64,000 nucleotides of DNA from Agrococcus jejuensis (lineage in GTDB: Bacteria > Actinomycetota > Actinomycetes > Actinomycetales > Microbacteriaceae), in assembly GCF_900099705.1 (NCBI RefSeq), contig NZ_LT629695.1:1488001-1552000 (forward strand), in the 5' to 3' direction. The notes beneath the pieces are model-generated. The model saw only the letters and a program-made list of their open reading frames with translations, did not search any database and had not been told where the DNA came from. Below, piece by piece: positions 33,316 through 42,159 of this stretch. The position numbers and the translations under genes are program-made. Positions within the stretch are counted from its first letter, which is position 1; each line of letters opens with the position of its first letter.

Positions 33316-33993
33316 ATGACCACGACACTCATCACCGGAGCCAACAAGAGCCTCGGACTCGAGACCGCCCGCCGCCTCGTCGAGGCCGGCCACACCGTCT
33401 ACGCCGGCATGCGCGACCTCGCCGCCGGCGACGCCGCCCGCACGATCGGCGCGACGCCCGTGCAGCTCGACGTGACCGACGACTCGTCGGTCGCCGCCGC
33501 CATCGCATCCCTCCCCGAGCTCGACGTGCTCGTGAACAACGCCGGCATCGTCGGCGGCGCGCGCACGATCGACGAGCTCACGCCCGAGATCATGCGGGCG
33601 ACGCTCGAGACGAACGTCGTCGGCATCGTGCGCGTGAGCCAGGCGGCGCTGCCGCTGCTGCGCGCGTCGGCGAACCCCGTCATCGTCAACGTGGCGTCGG
33701 GGCTCGGATGGCCGCGGTTCCTGCTCGAGCATCCCGACGCCGAGCACGTGCTCGCGGTGCCGTATCCCGCGTCGAAGGCCGCCGTCATCACGCTCACGGT
33801 GCAGTACGCGCGCAGCCTGCCGACGTTCCGCGTGAACGCGAGCGACCCCGGCTACACGTCGACCGACCTCAACGGCCACACCGGCCACCAGACGGTGACG
33901 GAGGGCACGGATGCGACCGTGATGCTCGCGCAGCTCGGTGCGGACGGCCCCACGGGCGAGTTCCACGACCGCGACGGACGTATCGTCTACTGA
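33316..33993 (+). CDS. Short-chain dehydrogenase/reductase
   Basis: This 225-aa SDR has the cofactor loop TGANKSLGLETA and the structural motif NNAG. The catalytic Tyr and Lys are in YPASKAAV, with the Ser in NVASG. The Arg after the second strand (GMRDL) suggests NADP(H). CACGGT lies six bases before the ATG and there is no Shine-Dalgarno sequence, so the transcript may be leaderless. It is divergent from the HTH regulator, its probable controller. The substrate is unknown. Confidence 0.88.
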   Translation: MTTTLITGANKSLGLETARRLVEAGHTVYAGMRDLAAGDAARTIGATPVQLDVTDDSSVAAAIASLPELDVLVNNAGIVGGARTIDELTPEIMRATLETNVVGIVRVSQAALPLLRASANPVIVNVASGLGWPRFLLEHPDAEHVLAVPYPASKAAVITLTVQYARSLPTFRVNASDPGYTSTDLNGHTGHQTVTEGTDATVMLAQLGADGPTGEFHDRDGRIVY

Positions 33994-34012
33994 CGCGCAG
34001 CGGTCGGCGCTT

Positions 34013-34104
34013 GTTGCGAGGTGCGCTTCTCGCCCGCGAGGTGCGGTTCTCCTGTTTAGGTGCGGCTCTCCGCGCACCTCAACAGGAGAAGCGCACCTCG
34101 CAAC
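34013..34104. repeat. Family A palindromic element, copy 2
   Basis: A 92-bp palindrome starts GTTGCGAGGTGCGCTTCTC and ends GAGAAGCGCACCTCGCAAC. It lies between two plus-strand genes, 19 bases after the SDR stop codon. Confidence 0.85.
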
Positions 34105-34142
34105 GGGTGGACCGGGCAGATGCGCAGGCGCAGACTGACGCG

Positions 34143-35573
34143 ATGACCGCGAGCACCGACGCAGCGTCCAGCGCATCCGAGCAGCCCGAGCTCAAGCGGG
34201 TGATGGGGCCGAAGCTCCTGCTCCTGTTCGTGATCGGCGACATCCTCGGCACCGGCATCTACGCCCTCACCGGGCAGGTCGCGGCCGAGGTGGGCGGGGC
34301 GGCGTGGCTGCCGTTCCTCATCGCGTTCGCCGTCGCGACGATCACGGCGTGCTCGTACCTCGAGCTCGTCACGAAGTACCCGCAGGCGGCGGGCGCCGCG
34401 CTCTACGCGCACAAGGCGTTCGGCATCCACTTCATCACCTTCCTCGTGCTCTTCACCGTCATGTGCTCGGGCATCACGTCGGCGTCGAGCGCGTCGAGCG
34501 CGTTCGCGGCGAACTTCGCCATCGGGTTCGGGCTCGGGGATGTGTCGCCGCTGCCGATCGCGATCGGGTTCATGATCCTGCTGGCGCTCGTGAACCTGCG
34601 CGGCGTCGCCGAGGGCGTCGGCCTCAACGTGGTGCTGACCATGATCGAGCTGTCGGGCCTGCTGCTCGTGATCTGCATCTCGATGTTCGCGGTGTTCGGC
34701 GGCACGGCCGACTTCTCGCGCGTGATCCTGTTCGAGACGCCCGAGGACAAGAGCGTGCTGCTGGCGGTGAGCACGGCGACGTCGCTGGCGTTCTTCGCGA
34801 TGGTCGGCTTCGAGGACAGCGTGAACATGGCCGAGGAGGTGCGGGAGCCGAGCAAGATCTTCCCGAAGATCATGCTCACGGGCCTCGGCATCGCCGCCGT
34901 CGTCTACGTCGTCGTGTCGCTGCTCGCCGTGGCGATCGTGCCGATCGGCGAGCTCGCGGGCAACGCGGCGCCCTTCGTGACGGTGGTGGAGACGGCCGCG
35001 CCGGGCTTCCCGATCAACGCGCTCATCCCGTTCATCTCGATGTTCGCCGTCGCCAACACGGCGCTCATCAACATGATGATGGCGAGCCGTCTGCTCTACG
35101 GCATGAGCCGCCAGGGCGTGCTGCCGCCCATCCTGAAGGGCGTGCTGAAGACGCGCCGCACGCCGTGGGTCGCGATCGTCGTGACGACGCTCATCGCGCT
35201 CGGCCTCATCACGTGGGTGGCGACGAACAGCGACGACCCGATCGTGGTGCTGCTCGGCGGCACGACCTCGCTGCTGCTGCTCGCGGTCTTCGCGATCGTG
35301 AACGTGGCGGTGCTCGTGCTGCGCCGCGACCCCGTGGAGCACCAGCACTTCACGACGCCGACCTTCCTGCCGGTGATCGGCGTGATCGCGTGCGTCTACC
35401 TCGTGCTCCCGTGGACCTCAGGCCGCGACATCGCCCAGTACGGCATCGCCGGCGTGCTGCTGATCATCGGCATCGCCCTGTGGGCGGTGACGTTCATCGA
35501 CCGCCGCGTGCGCGGCTACGCCCACTCGGCGTCGGTGCCGGATCACACGCAGCAGCTGGATCAGATCACCTGA
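34143..35573 (+). CDS. APC superfamily amino-acid permease
   Basis: This 476-aa protein has about twelve membrane helices. Family features are the first-helix motif GDILGTGIYALTGQVAAEVGG and the conserved VGFEDSVNMAEEVREPSKIFP stretch. It is likely to take up an amino acid or related compound by proton symport; the substrate cannot be read from the sequence. CAGACT lies six bases before the ATG (possible leaderless start). It is monocistronic, behind a family A element. Confidence 0.88.
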   Translation: MTASTDAASSASEQPELKRVMGPKLLLLFVIGDILGTGIYALTGQVAAEVGGAAWLPFLIAFAVATITACSYLELVTKYPQAAGAALYAHKAFGIHFITFLVLFTVMCSGITSASSASSAFAANFAIGFGLGDVSPLPIAIGFMILLALVNLRGVAEGVGLNVVLTMIELSGLLLVICISMFAVFGGTADFSRVILFETPEDKSVLLAVSTATSLAFFAMVGFEDSVNMAEEVREPSKIFPKIMLTGLGIAAVVYVVVSLLAVAIVPIGELAGNAAPFVTVVETAAPGFPINALIPFISMFAVANTALINMMMASRLLYGMSRQGVLPPILKGVLKTRRTPWVAIVVTTLIALGLITWVATNSDDPIVVLLGGTTSLLLLAVFAIVNVAVLVLRRDPVEHQHFTTPTFLPVIGVIACVYLVLPWTSGRDIAQYGIAGVLLIIGIALWAVTFIDRRVRGYAHSASVPDHTQQLDQIT

Positions 35574-35695
35574 GCAGGCCCACCTCTCCAGATCGCCATG
35601 GCCAACCGTCTCGCGAGGCTCCGCGCCAGCGTCCGATCGTGCCCCGGCGCCGCGTCATGCAGGTCGTGGCGTGTCGCCGTCCGGCTCGGCGGCGC

Positions 35696-36085
35696 TCACA
35701 CCTCGACGCGGTAGTCGAGCGTCAGATCCGCCGCGTTGCGCCCGCGGATCCCCCAGCTCGACCTCGGCGTCTCGACGATCGTGATCTCCACGTCCTCCGG
35801 CGACGTCGCAGCCTCCGTCTCGATGCGCTCGAAGAGCCGCTCGATGAGCAATCGCTTCGCAGCCTCCGACCGGCCCTCGAACATCGAGATCTCGATGATG
35901 ACGTACTGCTGGCTCCGCGTCTGCGGGTGCATGAAGTCCTCGTCGTCGAGTCCCACGAAGCGGTGGAACCGCTTCTCGATCGGGTAGTCGAGCGCCTCCA
36001 CCACCGCAGCGTGGATCGCATGCGACAGTGCAGTGCGGCGGGAACGCAGCGACTCGCGATGCCCCCAGACGACGATCTGAGCCAT
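35696..36085 (-). CDS. Tautomerase-superfamily protein lacking the N-terminal proline
   Basis: This 129-aa protein resembles the Tautomerase_2 (malonate-semialdehyde decarboxylase-like) family: ALSHAIHAAVVEALDYPIEKRFHRF, YVIIEISMFEGRSEAAKRLL and SSWGIRGRNAADL. The catalytic residue of that superfamily is Pro1 after Met removal, but here the protein starts Met-Ala-Gln, so classical activity is doubtful. Upstream start codons do not give a proline either. TACGGT lies six bases before the ATG (leaderless pattern). Confidence 0.75.
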   Translation of the reverse strand: MAQIVVWGHRESLRSRRTALSHAIHAAVVEALDYPIEKRFHRFVGLDDEDFMHPQTRSQQYVIIEISMFEGRSEAAKRLLIERLFERIETEAATSPEDVEITIVETPRSSWGIRGRNAADLTLDYRVEV

Positions 36086-36207
36086 CGGACCACCGTAGCC
36101 GTCGATCATGACGACGACCGACGACCGACGCCCGCACTCGAGCGGAGGCGTGACATCGATGCCCCGGCGACCGGACCTCGCCCGCGTCGCGTCGCTAGCG
36201 TGGACGC

Positions 36208-36615
36208 ATGTCGACGACGCTGAGCCCCGAGGCCACCGAGTTCCTGCGCAAGCCGAACCCCGCAGTGATGGCGACGCTCGCCAAGGATGGCCGCCCCGTC
36301 GCCGTCGCCACCTGGTACCTGCTCGAGGACGACGGGCGCATCCTCGTGAACCTCGACGCCGAGCGCGTGCGTCTCGCGCACCTGCGCCGCGACCCCCGCT
36401 TCGCGCTCGACGTCATCGACGAGGGCAACTGGTACACCCACGTGTCGCTGCAGCTCGAGGTCGAGGAGATCGTCGACGACCCTGACTTCGCCGGCATCGA
36501 CTCGCTGTCGAAGCACTACGGAGGACGCCCCTACCCCGACCACGAGCGGCCTCGCGTCGACGTGCGCGCGCGCATCGTGCGGGTGTCGGGATGGGGTGCG
36601 TTCCAGGGCGAGTAG
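36208..36615 (+). CDS. PPOX-fold F420/flavin-dependent protein
   Basis: This 135-aa split-barrel protein belongs to the pyridoxamine-phosphate-oxidase-like family common in actinobacteria. It has KPNPAVMATLAKDGRPVAVATWY at the N terminus and LAHLRRDPRFALDVIDEGNWY in the centre. Members bind FMN or F420 and act on varied substrates. TAGCGT lies exactly six bases before the ATG, a clear leaderless pattern. It is convergent with the TetR gene. Confidence 0.85.
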   Translation: MSTTLSPEATEFLRKPNPAVMATLAKDGRPVAVATWYLLEDDGRILVNLDAERVRLAHLRRDPRFALDVIDEGNWYTHVSLQLEVEEIVDDPDFAGIDSLSKHYGGRPYPDHERPRVDVRARIVRVSGWGAFQGE

Positions 36616-36656
36616 ACGCTGGCTGCCGCGCGACCGAGCGGAATCGCGGACGCCGT

Positions 36657-37331
36657 CTAGCCGGCGGCTGCCATGCGCGCGCGAAGCCCCGCCACCATGG
36701 CCGCGAGCCCCAGCTCGAAGGCGCGGTCGGCGTGCGAGACGCCGCTCGCGGCATCCGCGTCGTCGCGCGCACGCACCGCGGCCGAGAACGCCGGCGCGAG
36801 CGCCGCGTTGGCACCCGGGCTCATGTTCTCGGGGTCGGCGATGACGTCGAGCGACGAGCCGATGATGAACGACTCGAGCGCGACGATCACCGGCACGATG
36901 TCCGCCGTCTCCCACCCTCCGCGTTGGAAGCCGAGCACGATCGGCTCGTAGAGGTGCAGCGACGTCTCGTTGCCATCCATCGCGACAGTCGCGAGCAGTG
37001 CGACGACCTGCGGGTGCCGGGCGAAGACCTCGCGGTACGACCGTGCCCACGGCTCGATTGCCTCGTCCCACGGTCGATCCTCGAACGCCGACGAGTCGAT
37101 CTCGGCCGCGATCGAGCGCCGCAGCAGGTTCACGAGCGCCTGCCGGTTGTGCACGTGGTTGTAGAGCGCCGACGGCCGCACGCCGAGACGCTCGGCGAGG
37201 CGGGACATCGTGAACTCGTCGGCGTCGCGGTCGGCGAGCACGCCGAACGCAGCGTCGATGATGCGCTCCTGCGTCAAGACGGGGGACGTCGGCCGCCCGA
37301 CCTTCCTGCGCACCTCTGGCACGGCGTTCAC
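36657..37331 (-). CDS. TetR family regulator with TetR_C-type ligand domain
   Basis: This 224-aa regulator has an N-terminal HTH (RIIDAAFGVLADRDADEF, TMSRLAERLGVRPSALYNHV) and a ligand domain like that of TetR itself (HPQVVALLATVAMDGNE, ESFIIGSSLDVIADPE). It is divergent from the permease-amidohydrolase genes, so it probably represses them. The start is uncertain: GTG 37331 is used here, but the later GTGs at codons 4 and 7 are possible. Confidence 0.85.
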   Translation of the reverse strand: MNAVPEVRRKVGRPTSPVLTQERIIDAAFGVLADRDADEFTMSRLAERLGVRPSALYNHVHNRQALVNLLRRSIAAEIDSSAFEDRPWDEAIEPWARSYREVFARHPQVVALLATVAMDGNETSLHLYEPIVLGFQRGGWETADIVPVIVALESFIIGSSLDVIADPENMSPGANAALAPAFSAAVRARDDADAASGVSHADRAFELGLAAMVAGLRARMAAAG

Positions 37332-37353
37332 CCCTCTGCTACGTTCAGGCCAA

Positions 37354-37367
37354 CCATTAGTGAATGG
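37354..37367. promoter_or_regulatory. TetR operator candidate
   Basis: CCATT-N4-AATGG (37354-37367) is followed by an overlapping AATG-N5-CATT repeat. It lies between the divergent TetR and permease genes, in the most AT-rich part of the gap, so it likely overlaps both promoters. Confidence 0.55.
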
Positions 37368-37401
37368 CTTTCATTTACCGCACTTCCCATCGGAGACGAC
37401 C

Positions 37402-38781
37402 ATGCCGCAGCGCAGCACCGACCGGCCGACGAGGCTCAAGCGCGTCCTGGGCTTGCCCGCCCTCATCGCCTACGGCATGGCATCGATGGGCATCCTCGCC
37501 GTCTTCACAGTGTATGGATCGGCCACGCGGCTCAGCGATGGGCATCTGCCAGCCGCCTACGTGCTCGCCGTCGTCGCCATGCTCTTCACCGCGAAGAGCT
37601 ACGGCCGTCTCGCCCGCTCCATCGCCAATGCCGGCTCGGCGTACACGTACACGTCGAAGGCGTTCGGGCGCATCGTCGGCTTCTTCACCGGATGGGTGAT
37701 GCTGCTCGACTACCTCTTCCTCCCCATGATCAACTTCCTGCTCATCGGGCTCTACATGAACAGCGTCCTGCCCGAGGTGCCCGCGCAGGTCTTCACGATG
37801 GCGGGCCTCGCCCTCGTCCTCGCGCTGAACGTCATCGGCGTGCAGTGGGTCGAGAAGCTGAACTACGCCTCCGTCGCGTCGGCGGCGCTCATCGTGGCGG
37901 TGTTCGTCGTGCTCGCCTTCACCCGCGCCGACGCGCTGACCCCCGACATCCTGCTGGCCCCCTTCCTCCCCGGTGGCGACGGCCTCGGCCCGATCGTCGC
38001 CGGCGCCGCCGTCGTCGCACTCGCATTCCTCGGCTTCGACGGCGTCTCGACGCTCGCCGAGGAGACGCGCGACCCGCAGCGCAACATCCCGCGCGGCATC
38101 CTGCTCTCGACGCTCTTCGTCGGCATCGGATTCATCGTGGTCGCCTGGGCCAGCAGCGTGCTCGTGCCGGACTGGACGCAGCTGACGAACCTCGACGCGG
38201 CCGGCACCGAGCTCATGGAACGCGTGGGCGGCACGGCGCTCACGACCGCGTTCCTCGTGGTCTACATCATCGCCACCATCCTCTGCGGCACCGCGGCGCA
38301 GATGAGCGTCAGCCGCGTGCTGTTCGCCATGGGTCGCGACGGCCTGCTGCCCCGACCGATCGCACGCCTGCACCGGCGCTTCCGCACGCCGTACGTCGCG
38401 GCGCTCGTGGTGTCGGCGTTCTCGCTCGTCGCGCTCTTCATCACGCTCGACGCCGCCGTCTACATGATCAACTTCGGCGCGCTCGTCGCCTTCGCGATGG
38501 TCAACCTCTCGGTGGTGAAGCACTTCTGGGTCGACCGGCGCGTGCGCGGCCGCGGCGCCGTCGTCACGTACCTCCTGCTCCCGCTCGTCGGCTTCGCCTT
38601 CATCGCCTGGCTCTTCACGTCTCTCGCCCCCTTCACCTACGTGCTCGGGGTCGCATGGCTCGCGGTCGGCGCGGTCGTCTTCGGGCTGCGCACGAGCTGG
38701 TTCCGGTCCGAGCCGCCCGCGCTCGAGTTCGACGAGCGCGTCGACCTCGAGACGTCCGAGACTACGGTGACCGCCCGATGA
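37402..38781 (+). CDS. APC superfamily permease
   Basis: This 459-aa permease has about twelve membrane segments, with ALIAYGMASMGILAVFTVYG at the start and AFLGFDGVSTLAEETRDPQR in the middle. It is coupled to the amidohydrolase gene by an ATGA overlap, so it probably imports that enzyme's substrate (an amide, imide or hydantoin-like compound) or exports a product. GGAGACGACC precedes the ATG. Confidence 0.88.
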   Translation: MPQRSTDRPTRLKRVLGLPALIAYGMASMGILAVFTVYGSATRLSDGHLPAAYVLAVVAMLFTAKSYGRLARSIANAGSAYTYTSKAFGRIVGFFTGWVMLLDYLFLPMINFLLIGLYMNSVLPEVPAQVFTMAGLALVLALNVIGVQWVEKLNYASVASAALIVAVFVVLAFTRADALTPDILLAPFLPGGDGLGPIVAGAAVVALAFLGFDGVSTLAEETRDPQRNIPRGILLSTLFVGIGFIVVAWASSVLVPDWTQLTNLDAAGTELMERVGGTALTTAFLVVYIIATILCGTAAQMSVSRVLFAMGRDGLLPRPIARLHRRFRTPYVAALVVSAFSLVALFITLDAAVYMINFGALVAFAMVNLSVVKHFWVDRRVRGRGAVVTYLLLPLVGFAFIAWLFTSLAPFTYVLGVAWLAVGAVVFGLRTSWFRSEPPALEFDERVDLETSETTVTAR

Positions 38782-40397
38782 CGGACCTCGTCGTCCAGGG
38801 CGCACGCATCCTCGCGCCGGAGCCGATCGAGCACGCCTCGGTCGCCGTCCGCGGCGGACGAATCGTCGGCATCGGCACCGCCGGGGAGATGCGCGCGCTC
38901 GTCGGAGCCGACGCCGACGTGCTCGACGCCCGCGGCGCGACGCTCACGCCCGGGCTCATCGACTCGCACGCGCATCCCGTCAACGTGACGACGCTCGCGC
39001 GCGGCATCGACCTCGGCGCGGTGCGCACGTGGGACGACCTCGCGGTGGCGCTCCACGCCGAGGCGGCGCGCGTGCAGCGCATCGGCGGCGACGCCTGGGT
39101 GCGTGCGTGGAACCTCGACTACGCCGTGTTCGCGGATCGACCCATGAGCGCCGCCGCCATCGATGACCTCGTGCTGGGCCTGCCAGCGTGCGTCATGCTG
39201 TTCGACTGCCACACGGCGATCGCCTCGTCCGCCGCCCTGCGCATCGCGGGGGTGCGCGGCGCCGAGCGCTTCGCCGACGCGGCGCAGATCGTCGTGGATG
39301 CGGATGGACGGCCCACGGGCGAGCTGCGAGAGCCGTCGGCGTACGCTCGCGTGCTCGACCACGCGCCCGGCCTGCGTCCCGACGAGGCTCGCGCTGCCGT
39401 GCTCGACACGCTGCACGCGTTCCGCCGCAGCGGCGTCACGAGCGTCGTCGTCATGGACGGCGACCGCAGCCGGCACGACCTCTACGACGAGCTCGACGCG
39501 ACGGCATCCGGGCTTCCCGTGCGCATCATGACGGCGCTCCTGCACGGCCAGCACTTCGACGACGACGACGTCGACGACGTCATCGCGCAGCGCGACCGGC
39601 ACGGCTCCCGCTGGTCGGGCGGCCTCATCAAGCTCTTCCACGACGGCGTCATCGACACCGGCACCGCCTGGCTCTACGAGGCGGACACGCGCGGCGACGG
39701 CCTCGCGCCGCTGTGGCCCGACCCGGCGCGGTACGCCGACGTCGTGCAGCGCTACGCGGAGGCGGGCTTCCAGATCGCGACGCACGCGATCGGCGACCGC
39801 GCCGTCGGCGAGGTCGTGACCGCATACGAGCGTGCGGGCGTCACGGCCGTCTCGGGGGCCCCGCACCGCATCGAGCACCTCGAGACCATGACCGACGTCG
39901 ACCTCGCGCGCATCGCTCGGGCGGGCATCGGCGTCTCGATGCAGCCGTTGCACATGCAATGGCGCGCGGCGGACCACTCGGACTCATGGGCCGACCGCCT
40001 CGGCGGCGAGCGCAGCGCGCGCGGCTGGCGTGCGAAGGACGTGCTGCGCGCGGGTGCGACGCTCGCGCTCGGCTCGGACTGGCCCGTGGCCCAGCTCGAC
40101 GCGCGCATCGGCATGGCCTGGGCGCGCATGCGCGGCCACGTCGACGGCGACCGCGGCCATGTCTTCGAGCCCGAGCAGCGGCTGACGGGTGCCGAGGTGC
40201 TCCACGGCTACACGACGGCGGGCGCGACCCTGATGGGCGATGCGAGCCTGGGGCGCATCGCGGTGGGCGCGAAGGCCGACCTGGCGCTCTGGGCCGACGA
40301 CCCGACTCGCGTGTCGCCGCAGGATCTGCTCGACCTCGCGGTGGTGGCGACGGTCGTCGATGGGCAGCTGCTCGAGCACGGCGCCCCGACCCCGTGA
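38778..40397 (+). CDS. Amidohydrolase family 3 protein (YtcJ-like)
   Basis: This 539-aa metal-dependent hydrolase has the metal-binding IDSHAHPVN, a Lys in GLIKLFHDGVID, the histidines in ATHAIGDRA and HRIEHLETM, and the terminal Asp in LGSDWPVAQ. Family members hydrolyse C-N bonds of varied substrates. Its start overlaps the permease stop codon. Together with the TetR regulator and glycerate kinase it looks like a small catabolic unit. The substrate is unknown. Confidence 0.9.
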   Translation: MTDLVVQGARILAPEPIEHASVAVRGGRIVGIGTAGEMRALVGADADVLDARGATLTPGLIDSHAHPVNVTTLARGIDLGAVRTWDDLAVALHAEAARVQRIGGDAWVRAWNLDYAVFADRPMSAAAIDDLVLGLPACVMLFDCHTAIASSAALRIAGVRGAERFADAAQIVVDADGRPTGELREPSAYARVLDHAPGLRPDEARAAVLDTLHAFRRSGVTSVVVMDGDRSRHDLYDELDATASGLPVRIMTALLHGQHFDDDDVDDVIAQRDRHGSRWSGGLIKLFHDGVIDTGTAWLYEADTRGDGLAPLWPDPARYADVVQRYAEAGFQIATHAIGDRAVGEVVTAYERAGVTAVSGAPHRIEHLETMTDVDLARIARAGIGVSMQPLHMQWRAADHSDSWADRLGGERSARGWRAKDVLRAGATLALGSDWPVAQLDARIGMAWARMRGHVDGDRGHVFEPEQRLTGAEVLHGYTTAGATLMGDASLGRIAVGAKADLALWADDPTRVSPQDLLDLAVVATVVDGQLLEHGAPTP

Positions 40398-40470
40398 CGC
40401 GACGCGGGCGCCGGACGACCGCATCGTGCAGCCCGCGACGAGTCGTGGCACCCTCGAGCACGGAGGCATC

Positions 40471-41622
40471 ATGACCGAATCGCTGCGCGTGCTCGTCGCG
40501 CCCGACTCGCTGAAGGGCACGCTCACCGCGATCGAGGCCGCCGACGCGATCACGGCGGGCATCGTCGACGTGGTGCCGGCTGCGCGCATCGCCCGCATGC
40601 CGTTCGCCGACGGCGGCGAGGGCACGGTCGACGCCGTGATCGCTGCCGGCGCAGCGGCGCGCGTGGATAGGGTCGCAGGCCCGCTCGGCGAGCCCGTCGA
40701 CGCGCGGTGGGCGCTGCTCGGCGACACGGCCGTCGTCGAGATGGCCGCGGCGAGCGGCATCGGTCTCGTCCCGCAGACGCGCGCGAACGCGCTCGCCGCC
40801 GACACGTTCGGCACGGGAGCGCTGCTGCTGCGCGCCGTCGCTGCCGGCGCGCGCCGGATCGTGCTCGGCGTGGGTGGCTCGGCGACGACCGACGGCGGGC
40901 TCGGCGCGCTGCGCGCGCTCGGCGCGCGCGCGTACGACGGCGACGGCGAGGAGGTGCGCGGCGGCGGCGCTGTGCTGCACCGCATCCGACGCATCGACGT
41001 CGCGCCGGCCCGTGCGGCCCTCGATGGTGTCGAGATCGTGCTCTGCTCCGACGTCGCGAACCCGTTCGCAGGGCCGGGCGGCGCGGCCGAGGTCTTCGCG
41101 CCGCAGAAGGGGGCGGATGCCGACGGCGTCGCGGCGCTCGACGCGGGCTTGCGCTCGTGGGCGCAGGTGCTCGACGCCACGTGCGGCTCCGACCTCGCGA
41201 CGGCGGGGTGGGGCGGCTCGGGCGGCGGCATCGCCGGAGGACTGCAGGTCGCCGTCGGGGCGACGGCCGCCGACGGCGTCGAGGTCGTCGCCGACGCGCT
41301 GGGACTCGACGCTGCGATCGCCGCATCGGACCTCGTCGTGGTGGCCGAGGGCTCGCTCGACGAGCAGTCGCTGCTCGGCAAGGCGCCCGTCGGCATCGCG
41401 CGGCACGCGCGCGCCGCGGGTGCGCCGTGCATCGCGGTCGCCGGTCGGATCGCCGCGAGTCGCGACGCGCTGCTCGCGGCGGGCATCGCCGACGCGACGT
41501 CGGCCGTCGAGGCGGCCGGTGGCGTCGACCTCGCGCTCGCCGAGCCCGCCCGGTGGCTTCGCGCCGCGACGGTCGCGCTGCTCGAGCGCAACCCGGGCCT
41601 CCTGCACGGCGCACGCGACTAG
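40471..41622 (+). CDS. Glycerate kinase
   Basis: This 383-aa protein is a class II glycerate kinase, phosphorylating D-glycerate for entry into glycolysis. Motifs include APDSLKGTLTAIEAADAI, PFADGGEGTVDAV, GVGGSATTDGGLGALRALGA and EGSLDEQSLLGKAP. It lies 73 bases after the amidohydrolase and has CGGAGG before the ATG. It may act in the same pathway or be a separate gene. Its TAG stop codon begins a TAGCCT hexamer that may be the promoter of the next gene. Confidence 0.93.
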   Translation: MTESLRVLVAPDSLKGTLTAIEAADAITAGIVDVVPAARIARMPFADGGEGTVDAVIAAGAAARVDRVAGPLGEPVDARWALLGDTAVVEMAAASGIGLVPQTRANALAADTFGTGALLLRAVAAGARRIVLGVGGSATTDGGLGALRALGARAYDGDGEEVRGGGAVLHRIRRIDVAPARAALDGVEIVLCSDVANPFAGPGGAAEVFAPQKGADADGVAALDAGLRSWAQVLDATCGSDLATAGWGGSGGGIAGGLQVAVGATAADGVEVVADALGLDAAIAASDLVVVAEGSLDEQSLLGKAPVGIARHARAAGAPCIAVAGRIAASRDALLAAGIADATSAVEAAGGVDLALAEPARWLRAATVALLERNPGLLHGARD

Positions 41623-41634
41623 CCTCGGTCGTCG

Positions 41635-42042
41635 ATGGGATCCTCGCCCGACACGCAGCCCGACGCCGACGCCCTCATGCGCTTCTGGAGCGAGCGCCGC
41701 CTCTGCATGCTCGCCTCGCTCCGGCCCGACGGATCCATCCACCAGGTTCCCGTCGGTGCCACGTACGACGCTGAGGCGGGGCTGGTGCGCATCATCGCGT
41801 CGGGCACGAGCTTCAAGGCGCGAAACATCGCCGCGCATCCCGGCACGCGCGTGTCGGTCTCGCAGGTCGACGGCCGCTGGTGGACGACCGTCGAAGGGCC
41901 GGCGACGGTGTCGAGCGACCCCGAGCGCGTCGCCGAGGCCGTGCGGCGGTACGCCGAGCGCTACCGGCAGCCGCGCGAGAACCCGGCGCGCGTCGTCATC
42001 GAGATCGCCGTCGAGCGCACGATGGGCACCGTCACCGCCTGA
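41635..42042 (+). CDS. PPOX-class F420-dependent enzyme
   Basis: This 135-aa split-barrel protein has RRLCMLASLRPDGSIHQVPVGATY at the N terminus and VSVSQVDGRWWTTVEGPATV later, typical of the F420-binding TIGR03618-like group. It is a second PPOX-fold gene, only distantly like the one at 36208. Its start lies 13 bases after the glycerate kinase stop codon. No Shine-Dalgarno sequence is present; TAGCCT lies nine bases upstream. Confidence 0.85.
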   Translation: MGSSPDTQPDADALMRFWSERRLCMLASLRPDGSIHQVPVGATYDAEAGLVRIIASGTSFKARNIAAHPGTRVSVSQVDGRWWTTVEGPATVSSDPERVAEAVRRYAERYRQPRENPARVVIEIAVERTMGTVTA

Positions 42043-42065
42043 CGTCCCGACAGCCGCCCCCTGAC

Positions 42066-42156
42066 GTTGCGAGGTGCGGTTCTCCTGTCGAGGTGGAGCT
42101 CTCCGCGCACCTCGACAGGAGAAGCGCACCTCGCAACGAGAACCGCACCTCGCAAC
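42066..42156. repeat. Family A palindromic element, copy 3
   Basis: A 91-bp palindrome starts GTTGCGAGGTGCGGTTCTCC and carries two inverted arms ending CGCACCTCGCAAC at 42137 and 42156. It lies between convergent genes, three bases from the transketolase stop codon. Confidence 0.85.
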
Positions 42157-42159
42157 GGG

